Assembly (NCBI GenBank): GCA_963575745.1 | Contig: CAUYUJ010019882.1 | Span: forward strand, 200,001 to 242,500 | Origin: Prorocentrum cordatum | Lineage: Eukaryota > Sar > Dinophyceae > Prorocentrales > Prorocentraceae | Length of the DNA stretch: 42,500 nt | Reading direction: 5' to 3' | Shown: positions 19,223-27,771 of the stretch, in pieces | Position numbering within the stretch: the stretch's first letter is position 1 | Layout of the letters: every line of letters begins with the position of its first letter | The notes under the pieces: generated by a model | What the model saw: only the letters and a program-made list of their open reading frames with translations | Told to the model about the DNA's origin: nothing | Database searches by the model: none | Position numbers and translations under genes: made by a program

Positions 19223-19396
19223 AGTCAACCAGTACAGGAAGGATGCGCGATAAGGATACAAGGGCCTTGGACGCCCATGTCGAAGCTTTTCGAGCGGGGC
19301 GCGGCCAGCGAAAGCGGCGAAGGACGGACCGAGGAGGCAAAGATGCAAGGGCACCCTTGGGAAAGTTGCCCATCCTAACTATGCCGATTGACTGTA
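19223..19396. mobile_element. Tc1/mariner-like MITE, family J, copy 2
   Basis: Aligns with copy 1 over its full length: left GTGCAGTCAACCAGTACAGG then GATGCGCGATAAGGATACAA; right CAAGGGCACCCTTGGG and GATTGACTGTA. Ends and interior are more diverged, and the left flank reads TG instead of TA. The same orientation as copy 1, 353 bp away. Confidence 0.65.
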
Positions 19397-20169
19397 GAGC
19401 CCGCTGCCATCAGCTACAGCGCTGGGATGCGGCCGCGCGAGATGGGCGCAGTGTGAGAAAAGGCACGGGCGCGCGGGCCAGTGTCATCAGCTGCAGGGCT
19501 GGGGCCAGCTCGTGCGTGTGAGAAGGCCGACCAGTGGCAGCAACCTCCATCGCAACTCCGCAGGATAGAGGGCGAAGATCGAGCCCGACGTCATCTGCTA
19601 CAGCGTTGGGGTCAGGGCGCGCGAGAAGCAATCGACAGCAATCACGGCGCTGCTGCGGTCAGCTCGTGCAAGAAGACAGGCAGTGGCAGCTCGTGCTGGC
19701 AGTTCGAAAAGGCAGGCAGTGGCAGCAGGCTCGGTCGCACCTCATCGGTATGAGAAAGGTGAGGTTAGAGGTCAGCAGCTACACTGAGGAAGGCGACGTG
19801 TCAGCTGCAGCGCGGGAATCATGACGTGCGAGAAAGACCCAAGTCGAAGCTAGAGCCCGATATCTCACAAGACAGTGCTTGGAGCGACCTCTATCGCTAC
19901 TCAGCGCCAAACGTCATAGCTACAGCGTTGGGGGGCCAGCGACCTCTGTCGTGCTCAGCGAGAGGCGGAAGGCGCAGCTGGAGCCCGTTATCAGCTGCAG
20001 CTCTGAAATCAGGGCGTGCGAGAAGGGCAGAGAGCAGTCCTCAGCGACAAAGCAGGGATCAGCTCGAGCAAGCGAAGGCGACACATCTTCAGCTACACTG
20101 CTAGGGTGCGCTGGTGCGCGAAATGCCGGAGAGAAAGCTGGAGCCAACCGTTCTCAGCTGCAGTTCCAG

Positions 20170-20320
20170 TAAGCTTCTCGGAGCTTTGATAGGGAACCCA
20201 CGAGTGACGTACGCGCCCAACCATGTACACGAACACGGCCGCCCGATCCCCGAGACCGGCCGCGTGATACGAACGCTCGCGCATCACGTACTCTCGAAGA
20301 CATCGCGGATGCATGTACGT
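20170..20320 (-). CDS. Possible exon, unknown protein
   Basis: The minus strand is open and reads LREYVMRERSYHAAGLGDR, AAVFVYMVGRVRHSW and VPYQSSEKLTG, a mixed-composition sequence unlike the repeats around it. Third positions are only moderately G/C-rich. It lies downstream, on the same strand, of the two better exons at 21-22 kb and could belong to the same gene. It overlaps the end of array I, which lowers confidence. Confidence 0.3.
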
Positions 20321-20544
20321 ATACGTCCTTCTTCCGCTCCTGATTTGAGGCAGCCCTTGTCGACCAGGAGAGGCCTGGGGGCTGGTGCTGCTTCTTTCAT
20401 CGTTGTCTCTGCTGTCGCGCACTCGGGCGGGCAAATCCAGGCGAATCCCCATCCTCGTCTGTCCTTGCCCCGCCCACCTCCTCTCTCGGCCGCCGTCGGC
20501 ACCTTCCTGGCCGCGGCGACCTGTTGCCGCCTGCAGATCCCGAA

Positions 20545-20710
20545 TGTCCTCCTCCTCCTCCTCCTCCTTCTCCTCCTCCTTCTCCTCCTCCTTCTCCTCC
20601 TCCTGCTCTTCGTTATCCTCCTCCTCCTCCTCCTCCTCCTCCTCCTTCCTCCTCCCTCCCTCCCCTCCTCCCTCCCTCCCTCCCTCCCTCCCTCCCTCCC
20701 CTCCTTCCCC
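20545..20710. repeat. CTC/CCT microsatellite
   Basis: CTC triplets passing into CCCTC units, pyrimidine-rich on the plus strand. The Glu/Arg-rich minus-strand frame is an artefact or, at most, an acidic run. Confidence 0.95.
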
Positions 20711-20884
20711 TGCTTCCCTCGTCCCTGCCCTCCCCCCGCTGCCGCCTGGGCCTGGGCGGAGCTGGCCACGGCCATGAGCGCGGCGGCAAAGGCGACCGCG
20801 TCGAGGTGGGCGGGGGGCGGCCGTGGCGGCTCCTGGCGATCCTGCCGCAGGGGGGGGAGATGAGGAGGGAGGACTCCTCCCCCC

Positions 20885-21030
20885 TGTTTTTGACCGGTTC
20901 CGGCTCCGGTTCCAATCCTGGAGCTGTTTTTTTGCCGTTTCCGGTCGCCGTTTTTTTGCCGTTTCCATTTCCAAGGACCATTTTTCTGGAAACGGTGAAA
21001 AAACGGCCCTGCCGTTTCCGGGGCCGCCCA
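20885..21030 (+). mobile_element. Inverted-repeat element, family E, copy 2
   Basis: Contains GACCGGTTCCGGCTCCGG, two blocks of GTTTTTTTGCCGTTTCC and a right end ACGGCCCTGCCGTTTCCGGG. The left TIR expected from the 37-kb copy is missing or lost in the CTCCCCCC run, so the copy is probably truncated there. Confidence 0.55.
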
Positions 21031-21166
21031 AGGGGAGGAGGAACATGACGAGCAATAGAGTCGAAGCATGGTCACCAGAACCTGTGCAAGAGCATGGGCC
21101 CCTGAGACACAAGCGCACGCACTGACACGCTTAGCCGGGATGTGCGTTCGATGGTGAGAAATGCAC

Positions 21167-21305
21167 CCGCCGAGGGGCAGCTGCTGCAGGGCGTCCCTGG
21201 TGAGCTGCGATTGCTTCGTATCGAGGGTGAGCCTGACGATCGCCAGGTCAATCAAGCGGGTCTCGTCCAGCGCAGGGATGTCATTCGCGATGTACTGGCA
21301 ATTGG
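21167..21305 (-). CDS. Coding exon of an unknown gene (second of a pair)
   Basis: Minus strand, 139 nt. After a CCCTGGAG acceptor it reads NCQYIANDIPALDETRLIDL and IVRLTLDTKQSQLTRDALQQ, then ends LPLGG before a GTGCAT donor. Third positions are predominantly G or C and the composition is that of an ordinary globular protein. The first two bases complete the codon left open by the exon at 22341-22425 (1 + 2 bases), so the two join in phase. No family recognised. Without that exon pairing the acceptor choice (the alternative is TTGCCAG) would be uncertain. Confidence 0.55.
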
Positions 21306-21529
21306 CTCCAGGGGCGTAATCGCCCTTTGTTTTTTTTTACGTTTTATCGCACGTCAAATCGTCATCATCTCTGCCCTCCTCTTCATTAGCATCCTCCTCT
21401 TGATCTCTCTTTCTCTTCTTTTTTTTTTCTCTCTCTCTCTCTCTCTCTCTCTCCCCCCTTTCCTTCTCCTCCTCCACCTTCGTTTCGCTCCTCTGCGTCC
21501 TCCCTCTTCGTCACTTCCCTTCCCTTCCC

Positions 21530-21665
21530 TTCCTCCTCCTCCCTCTACCTCATCATCTTGTTCCTCCTTCTCCTCCTCCCCCTTCTCCTCCCTCCTCTTC
21601 CTCCCTCCTCTTCCTTCCTCCTCCTCCTCCTCCTCCTCCTCCTCCTCCTCCTCCTCATCCTCCTC
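21530..21665. repeat. CTC/TCC microsatellite, left arm
   Basis: CTCCTTCTCC-type mixture ending in a clean (CTC)n of about 14 units. Its complement stands at 22070-22245 in mirror position relative to the foldback at 21678-22071. Confidence 0.92.
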
Positions 21666-21677
21666 CGTCTCTGCATT

Positions 21678-22071
21678 CTTCTGCGGGGGACCACCGTTTC
21701 CGCTTGGTGGGCAAATTGCAACTACATTTCTGATGTTGGCGGTGGGAACCTGAAAAGCACAAGGAACAACCCAACCAGAAACCAACAAACTGAAGTTCTG
21801 GAGGCTGACACTTTAGGGAAGCCTTTGAACTACCACAATCACAAAACAAAACAAACATTCCACGAAAAGCCGTCCGACGGCAAAAGTCCGAAGGGTTGGG
21901 GGGAGGCATTCTCCATAAGATCTGTGTGTGTTGTTTTGTTTATTTGTTCACAGGTTGTCCTAAAGTGTCGGCCTCCAGCATTGTTTCCCTGTGTTTCTGG
22001 CTTCCCAGCGCCAACATAAGGAACGTGTGTACTTCGTCCACAAAGCGGAATCGGTGGTCCCCCCGCAGAAG
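21678..22071. mobile_element. Foldback element with ~180-bp arms
   Basis: The left arm starts CTTCTGCGGGGGACCACCG and the right arm ends CGGTGGTCCCCCCGCAGAAG. Arms remain alignable inward through GATGTTGGCG / CGCCAACAT, GAGGCTGACACTTTAGG / CCTAAAGTGTCGGCCTC, to a short central loop near 21870-21900. Arm identity looks like 70-80% by eye. No coding capacity, a classic foldback transposon shape. Confidence 0.75.
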
Positions 22072-22245
22072 GAGAAGGAGGAAGAGGAGAAGGAGGAGGA
22101 GAGGCAGGAGGAGGAGGGATGAGGGGGAGGAGGAGGATGAGGAGGAGGAGGAGGAGGAAGAGGAGGGGAAGAGGAGAAGAGGGGAGAGAAAGAGACAGAA
22201 GAAGATGAGGATGATGATGAAGAGGAGAAAGAAGACGAGGAAGAA
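22072..22245. repeat. GAG/GGA microsatellite, right arm
   Basis: GAGGAGGAAG mixture, purines on the plus strand, the mirror partner of 21530-21665. One of only two tracts in the window with this strand orientation, and explained by the inverted repeat. Confidence 0.92.
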
Positions 22246-22340
22246 ATGGCATCCAATAAAACATTCAACAAAACGCAAAAGGCGGCTATGCCCTTTGAAT
22301 CCGGCATGTTTGCAAATGGCACTACGACGAACGCACTCAC

Positions 22341-22425
22341 TGTCGTTGGAGGCTTCCGTCAAGTGCTGCTTGGAGAAGTAGGTCAGGATGTCAGTTGTGT
22401 TCGCCACGAAATTGTTGCGCACCAG
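22341..22425 (-). CDS. Coding exon of an unknown gene (first of a pair)
   Basis: Minus strand, 85 nt. It follows a pyrimidine-rich stretch and a GGGCGGCAG acceptor and reads LVRNNFVANTTDILTYFSKQ, HLTEASND, then ends one base into a codon before the consensus donor GTGAGT. G/C at third positions is high up to the donor and falls immediately beyond it, which supports the border. It joins in phase with 21167-21305. Function unknown. Confidence 0.55.
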
Positions 22426-22659
22426 CTGCCGCCCAAAGGGCGATTCGGGATGATGAGGACGAGGGAGAAGAACAGGAGGTATAGGGTGCAGGGGAGGGAC
22501 GGAAGGGGGAACAGGGATATTGATGACCAGGTGGAGGAGGATGAGAGGGATGTGGATGGGAGAGGGTTGCGAGGAGGAAGTGGGAATGGGTAGGATTATG
22601 GATAGGAGGAGGGAGGGAGAAGGAATGTAGGGACAAGGATGATGCCCAGGAACTCGGGC

Positions 22660-22765
22660 GAACAAGTCGGTGAGGGAGGAGGAGGAGGAGGAGGAGGAGG
22701 AGGAGGAGGAGGAGGAGGAGGAGGAGGAGGAGGAGGAGGAGGAGGAGGGGGGGGAGGAGGTTGAG
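22660..22765. repeat. GGA microsatellite
   Basis: Over 25 nearly perfect GGA/GAG triplets on the plus strand, encoding poly-Pro on the minus strand. The purest triplet run in this part of the window. Confidence 0.96.
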
Positions 22766-23226
22766 CGGGGGGATCAGGAGTTGGATGAAGCGCAGGCGCG
22801 AGGCCTGCAGTGACCATCGACGACGACGACGAAGGCCAGCGACGACGACGCCGCCCTCTGCACCGCCGATGAGGCTTGCCCAGAGGAGGCCAGCCGAAGG
22901 TCGCCCAACTCCGCCCAGACCAGCCGAGAGCCGCCCGAAGGACGGCCGACGGCCGCCGAGGGACAGCCGAGGGGCCCAGGGGGGCCCCCTGGACCAGGGC
23001 GAGGCCAGGGCACACGCAAAATGGGGCCGGGACGCATCGGGGATCTCTGAGATCCGACGGCTCTGGTGGATGCGTCGGGCGCCGCGGCCGTTCCAGCGCA
23101 GCGCGCTCGGGGACCCTCTGAGAGCGTTCTGGAACGCTCTGACACGAGCTCTTCCTGCCCGAGCCCCGCCCAGAGGGACCCAGTCGGGTCGGGCGAAAGG
23201 GGGGGATAGCCAAGGGGGGGTTTGAG
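22766..23226. other. No gene recognised
   Basis: GC-rich sequence with a CGACGACGACG run (22820-22855) and loose GCCGAGAGCCGCCCGAAGG-type repeats around 22905-22965. Frames on both strands are open with Arg/Pro/Gly-rich composition only. Confidence 0.4.
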
Positions 23227-23276
23227 AATCAGCTCACGTAGCTGATTTTCCCGGCGCCTCCTGGCGCCAGGAGGCG
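23227..23276. repeat. Two adjacent palindromes
   Basis: AATCAGCTCACGTAGCTGATT (23227-23247) is palindromic except for one mismatched pair. CGCCTCCTGGCGCCAGGAGG plus CG (23255-23276) is a perfect 22-bp palindrome. They stand 7 bp apart and could form twin cruciforms. Confidence 0.88.
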
Positions 23277-23420
23277 GCTATGTATCGAGGAATGGGCCCC
23301 TCGGTGGGGCCGAACCCAGCTGCATGCAGCAGATTTCGTACCCACCCCCCCTTTACCAACCCCCTTCTTTCGTTCGGCCCGACCCAGGGGCCCTCCCGGG
23401 ACCCCGTTCGGGGTCCGCTC

Positions 23421-23592
23421 TGCCCAGTTTTCTCCGAGTCGCGTGTGGCCGGGGCCGCGGCAGCCTCCGAAGCGTCCAGCAGCGACTCGGGGTGGGCGCG
23501 GCCCTCTGCCCAGCTTTCTCCAAGCTGCGTGTGGCCGTGGCCGCGGAAGCCTCCGAAGCGCCCAGCAACGACTCGGGGTGGGCGCGGCCCCG
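23421..23592. repeat. 86-bp tandem duplication
   Basis: Two consecutive units beginning TGCCCAGTTTTCTCC and TGCCCAGCTTTCTCC, each with GCGTGTGGCCG, CCTCCGAAGCG and CGACTCGGGGTGGGCGCGGC. About 90% alike by eye. Confidence 0.85.
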
Positions 23593-24126
23593 TTTCGCAA
23601 GTCGGCTCCACGCACGATCATCCCTGGGCATGAGTGGCCTCCGGTGCGCGGCCTGTTCTGGGGCGCCACGGGGGTGCCAAACCCAGGCGCGCAAGGCACC
23701 GCCATCGCAGTCGCGCTCGGCGATCGGGGGGCCACTTTGGGCCCGCACCAAGGGTCACGTCGGCGAAAGGTCTCTCTTGCGCCGAGTCGACCTCGAAAAC
23801 GACCCAGGACCAGACCCGGCGAGCGCATGCCCCCAACAAAACCACGACCGCAGCACCTGGCCGAGAGCTGAAAAGGGCACCCCGCTACCAAGGCACACGC
23901 GACCAGAGGCCCCACGAGGAGAAGTCCGCGGATCAATCCTTCCTCGACTCTGAGCCTCGCGAGATGCACCGGCAGGGCCCTTCCGGGCCCATCCGGAGAT
24001 CCTGCGCCTTCGCGGGGCGCGCGCCAACGGGCCGGTCTCTCACTTGGGGCGCCTACTTGGCAGGGCGGGGCTCTGTCCGACCTCCGAGGGCACCCGCAGA
24101 GAAGAAGGAACAACGGCGTAAACCTA
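23593..24126. other. No gene recognised
   Basis: GC-rich, ordinary-complexity sequence. The phrase CCGACCTCCGAGGGCACCCG occurs here at 24078 and again at 24299, on either side of hairpin element K, a direct repeat of about 27 bp. No sustained coding bias. Confidence 0.4.
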
Positions 24127-24269
24127 AACTTTGGTGCCCCGCGCGGATTTCTTGGGTCTGCGCTGGACCCCCCTCCCTGGCGCGCGGAGCGCGCCAGGAA
24201 CGGCGCCGGAGGCGCCGCCGGGTTTTCCCCAGCGCGGATCCAACAAATCCGCGCGCAGCGCAAAAAGTT
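24127..24269. mobile_element. Hairpin element K with cloverleaf interior
   Basis: Outer arms: GCGCGGATTTCTTGGGTCTG at left pairs with the complement of CCAACAAATCCGCGC at right, extending outward to AACTTT / AAAAGTT (about 40 bp of imperfect stem). Between the arms are two perfect small hairpins, GGCGCGC-GGA-GCGCGCC and GGCGCC-GGA-GGCGCC, both with a GGA loop. No coding capacity. Confidence 0.7.
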
Positions 24270-24489
24270 GACGTCGTGCTCTGTTCTCTTCGACGCCCGA
24301 CCTCCGAGGGCACCCGCAGGCAGACGGCGGCGACGACGACGCCGCCGCGCTGTCCTGGCCGCCCTCGCCGCCGCGGCGTGCCGCCGCGCTGGCGGCCGCG
24401 TCGGCCCCGCGCCCGCCGCCGGCGCGGGCAGCCCCGTCGGCCTCGCCGGCTCGCCCGGGGTCCTGCCGAGAGGCGTCGGCGTGGTCGCG

Positions 24490-24549
<60 letters not shown>

Positions 24550-24600
24550 CTCGTCGTCGTCGAAGTCGTCGAAGTCGTCGAAGTCGTCGACGACGACGCC
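24490..24600. repeat. GTC microsatellite
   Basis: (GTC)n of about 25 units with GTCGAAGTC interruptions. The minus strand reads GAC, so a minus-strand gene would carry a poly-Asp run here. Long plus-strand poly-Val frames are artefacts. Confidence 0.95.
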
Positions 24601-24699
24601 GCCGTCGTCGTCAGCGTCGTCGTCGTCGCCGCGGCCAGCGACACCGCTGCCGCCGTCGAGGCAGCGGCGGCGTTGCCGACGGCGGCGTCGGGCGCCCGA

Positions 24700-24832
24700 G
24701 GGATCGCCGATCGATTAATCGCTGATCGCTGGTCGCCACGTCCCAATCCGATCCGACGCAATCGATCGCCGAGCGCACGCCCCAGTCCTGTAAAGGCCTG
24801 CCGGGGGCGCCACGAATCGACAGCTTGCACTC
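24700..24832 (-). CDS. Coding-like exon, unknown protein
   Basis: The minus strand, after a GCGGGATCAG acceptor, reads ECKLSIRGAPGRPLQDWGVR and SAIDCVGSDWDVATSDQRLI, then DRRSLG. About four fifths of third positions are G or C and the composition is protein-like. The downstream border is not clear because the frame runs on into Arg/Pro-rich sequence beside the GAC run. No family recognised. Confidence 0.42.
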
Positions 24833-25234
24833 CTGATCCCGCACCGCACCGAATGGCCAACAATGTACATCTGCCAGGGGTCAAAGGAGGGGGAAGGACG
24901 GCAGAGGGACGCGGGGCGGGGAAGAGTGAGAAGCTGGAAGAGAGTGGAGGTAGAACAGGGGGGGCGATGGGGACAGCGGGAGGAGGGCCGGGAGGGGGAG
25001 AAGGAAACGGGCGCGGGAGGAGGAGGGAGGCGGCCTGCACCTCGCGACGGCCTTCGCCTCCGCATTCCCCCCCCCATTCTCCTCATCATCCTCCTGAACT
25101 GCTTACTCCCCATTTCCTGAGTATAGGTTCTCGCCACTTCCCATCTCCTGCCTGCGGGGTTTGTGGTAGTCGTGCTGCGTGTCCGCCTCCCTCCTCCCTC
25201 CTACCCGCATGGTCCCTCCGAAAGTTTGCTCGGC
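24833..25234. other. No gene recognised
   Basis: Purine-rich on the plus strand (GGAGGG, GGGGAG) from about 24880 to 25030, then pyrimidine-rich. No repeat unit or coding bias that I can support. Confidence 0.4.
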
Positions 25235-25345
25235 CTCATTCATGCACGGACTCGCCCACACTAAGACTCGTCCACACTCGCTCGCACGTGGGCTCACGCA
25301 CTAAAACCTTCTCACACTCAGACTCACTCGCACTCAAAACTTAAA
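25235..25345. repeat. Degenerate CTCACACT repeat
   Basis: Loose units of ACTCGC, TCACACTC and AGACTCACTCGCACTC with a period near 10-12 bp. The same type of sequence recurs at 29050-29110 and 29880-30190. Confidence 0.7.
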
Positions 25346-26547
25346 TTCACTGATACTACAAGCGCTTCCGCTAGTTACGTATTACATATTCGCCTGCGGT
25401 TTTAGCTTCCTTGTCGTGGACGTGTAGTGGGCTGGGTCAAAGTGGCGCGATGTATGCGCGCCAGGGGCGCGAGCGGATCCCCGCCGCCGTGGCTGTACGT
25501 CGCTCTCTCGCGCGCTTTCGAAGCCGAGCTCAACGGTTCAACCGCTCCCCGATGCACTACGGGTGCTGCCTTGTCATTGGCAACCGTAGTCCCCCGAACT
25601 GGCCAGTCAGGGCATCATCTAGCCTCTAGCCAATGCGGTTTATGACCAGGTGGCGACGCGGACGGCGGCGACGCCGACGCCCGGGATAGACCTGGCCCGC
25701 GGCCTGAGGATCACGCGTGGCAGCGTCAATCCGATGTCTGAGTTTGCCCCTCCCTGCGCTGCCTACCTCCCTCAGCGCTCCTCCCTCCGCCGAGGAGTAA
25801 AGCACTGCTGTGCTAGCCGCGAGCTGAAAGTCAAGACCCCTGCAATCCGTGACCCGCAGTGGCAGAACAGAGCAGCGCCAGCGAGCTGTGGAATTACACA
25901 GCGCTGGGTGCGAGCACGAGTCCGTGCAGGAAATGAGCCGGGCGCCCGCGCGCGCAGGCAGGAGGAGAGCGAGGCGCTCCCCACCCACTCCTGCGCGGGC
26001 CCCCGCCCGTGCGTGCGGTGCCTGGAGGCGCGCTGCGAGGCGGCGACCGCGTTTTGAATGAAGCCTCTGTGAAATCTTTCAAACCTTTTTGCAGCCTCTT
26101 TGCAGCCACTTTGTTGATCGCGGCCGCAAGCGAAGGCGCAGGCGGCGGGCCGGTAAGTCCGGGGCGCGGCCCTTACTAATTTACAGCGGGCAGCAAACTA
26201 GAGCGCGGGGTCAAACCTAACTCTTTGCAGCCACGCAAAGCGTCCTGAATCTTGAAGCCTCTCTGAGTGCCATCGCCTCCGCGCGACGCATGCGCTCCCT
26301 CCTGCGAGAGGCGCGGCGCTCCGGCTGGGGGGACCCCGCCGCGGCTGCAGCGCCCACGGGTGCGCGGGGCCTGCCTGCCTGCCGCCCCCGTTCCCCTCCC
26401 CATCTCCACCCCGGCGCCGCTCCCCGTCCTTTCCGGACCACAGGCGGTGAGGAGGGCATCGGAGAAGGAACCTTTCTCCTGTGAAGGGACCCAGGGACAC
26501 CCCAATGCATAGACACAACTCCCAGGATTCCACATATTTTCAAACAG
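25346..26547. other. No gene recognised
   Basis: About 1.2 kb of ordinary-complexity sequence. TTTTGCAGCC / CTTTGCAGCC is repeated at about 26088-26110 and near 26222, and GAAGCCTCTSTG occurs at 26058 and 26253, hinting at a diverged duplication. Open frames exist on both strands without consistent bias. Confidence 0.4.
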
Positions 26548-26640
26548 TTTATGTGTTTCCCCGCCACTTCCTAATTTTTCTATTTTCCGGGAGATCGACG
26601 ATTCACTGTGTCTGTGTGGTTTCCCCTTCTCTCTTGCCCA
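26548..26640. repeat. Dispersed repeat F, copy 2
   Basis: CCCCGCCACTTCCTAATTTT, CTATTTTCCGGGAG, ATCGACGATTCACTGTGTC and TGTGTGGTTTCCCC follow in the same order as at 4625-4740. Confidence 0.6.
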
Positions 26641-26694
26641 TGCAGTTCAAGTCCGACCGAGAGCGCTGACATCGCAACGTTATGACGAAGGGGC

Positions 26695-26905
26695 GGCACT
26701 GCCCCACAGCCCACGGGGCTGTTCCGTGAGGAGGCCTGCCCTGCGAAGCCGACGACAGCTGCTTGCAGACGCAATCCACGCTCGGCCAAATGCCGCACGG
26801 ACCCCGCCAGCACGTGCCCGATGCACGCAGCACCCTGCAGGCACGGCAGACGGCACCCTTGCACAAGGAATCCAGGGTCTGGAAGCCAGCGGAACACCAG
26901 TCGTG
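26695..26905 (-). CDS. Coding-like exon of a cysteine-rich protein
   Basis: The minus strand reads HDWCSAGFQTLDSLCKGAVC, RACRVLRASGTCWRGPCGIW, PSVDCVCKQLSSASQG, with nine Cys in some 50 residues and G or C at more than four fifths of third positions. Cys spacing of this kind is usual in secreted or extracellular domains, but I cannot name the family. A second frame is also open and looks partly protein-like, so the frame choice rests on codon bias. The downstream end runs into repeat F. Confidence 0.42.
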
Positions 26906-27002
26906 GAAGGGCCACGGATGTCACCGCCGCCCTCGTCGGACAAGACCACCTTCGGGATCTGAAGTCTCCTGGGCACGCTCCTCAACGAACGCCCCCACCG
27001 TA

Positions 27003-27160
27003 CCTACGTGACCCGAAGACCCGAATCTCAGATTGGGAGGGGTGCGGGCTCCACATGTGCGCCTTCAGTGCCCCCCGACGCCCCACCCCTCATGGAGAGT
27101 GGAGGGCGATTTGGGGCCTTCGATTTGGATTGGGGTGGTTTAGTGGGTGGTGATTTCTGG
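27003..27160. mobile_element. Inverted-repeat element, family D, copy 2
   Basis: Shares with 4228-4412 the blocks GACCCGAAGACCCGAATCTC, GGGCTCCACATGTG, GCCCCCCGACGCCCCAC, TGGAGGGCGATTTGGGGCC and TTGGGGTGGTTTAGTGGGTG in the same order. The left terminal inverted repeat is shorter than in copy 1. Confidence 0.58.
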
Positions 27161-27391
27161 AGTCGTACACGCTGGTGCGGTGCGAATGTTCGGTGGATTG
27201 CTGTCACGCCGTCCAGTTGCACATAGATGCCCGCAAGCTCGAGCACCCCGCGACGGCGGCCACGGGGGGGGGGGGGCGAGGACTCAGGAGGCGCTGGACC
27301 CACCCTGCCCCCCTAGAGGTCCAAGCAGGACACCCGCCTTGCGTGGTCCGGGCGGGATCCCGCTCCCCTGATGAGTTCTATGACTAGAGGA
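27161..27391. other. No gene recognised
   Basis: Contains a run of ten or more G at about 27266-27276. A minus-strand frame is open here but lacks clear bias. Confidence 0.35.
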
Positions 27392-27543
27392 AAGAGAACA
27401 ATGCGCATACACCGATTCTGGCCAGGCCCACCCTGAGCCGAGGATCGGTGCATACGCCCTCTACCTTGGCCAGGAAGGTATATGCACCGATCCTGGGTCA
27501 AGGATGGGCCTTGCCAGGATCGGTGCATGTGTATAGTTCTCTT
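27392..27543. mobile_element. Foldback element L
   Basis: The arms AAGAGAACAATGCGCATACA and, inverted, AAGAGAACTATACACATGCA continue inward through CACCGATTCTGG / CACCGATCCTGG for about 70 bp. Nested inside each arm are further inverted copies of CACCGATCCTGG / CCAGGATCGGTG, so the unit can fold in several ways. No coding capacity. Confidence 0.75.
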
Positions 27544-27771
27544 CGCCCGAACGAATGCAGGCGCCTGCCAGGACGTAAGAGATTCCACCCGTGAGCAACT
27601 GACTGTGTTCCCGTACAGCCCGGGCGGGGCGCACGTCCCGCGATGCGCTGGCGTGTTGGCGCTGGCTGTCTTGGGGTCGCCTGGAGAGCACACCCCGCCG
27701 GGCGATGCTGGGGTCACTTGCTTCGGCCACGTTCGGCCCGCCTGGGGGACATCGAAGAGTCATTTACGGGC

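Larger units (their letters stand above)
18735..20165. repeat. Degenerate array I (ATCAGCTGCAG / GCGCGAGAAGG)
   Basis: About a dozen copies of ATCAGCTGCAGCGCTGGGG followed within some 10 bp by GCGCGAGAAGG, at irregular spacing of 60-110 bp. Examples lie at about 19137, 19411, 19488, 19596, 19802, 19916, 19990 and 20090. Two MITEs (18870-19046, 19223-19396) interrupt it. Many units are drifted. No gene. Confidence 0.75.
21306..22340 (-). other. Predicted intron made of a ~1-kb inverted repeat
   Basis: On the minus strand it begins GTGAGTGCG and ends CCCCTGGAG. Nearly all of it (about 21312-22298) is one imperfect inverted repeat: outer arms with GGGCGTAATCGCC / GGGCATAGCCGCC and CGTTTTAT / TGTTTTAT, then CTC-rich and GAG-rich arms complementary to each other, then the inner foldback 21678-22071. 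Confidence 0.5.

Noticed and set aside
20093-21255. Minus-strand frames of more than 300 codons
   Set aside because: Mostly CTC/GAG and element E sequence; only the separate short exon-like parts were kept.
23229-25040. Minus-strand frame of 603 codons
   Set aside because: Driven by GC content, the 86-bp duplication, hairpin K and the GTC run; bias is not sustained, and the better local frame at 24700-24832 is a different one.
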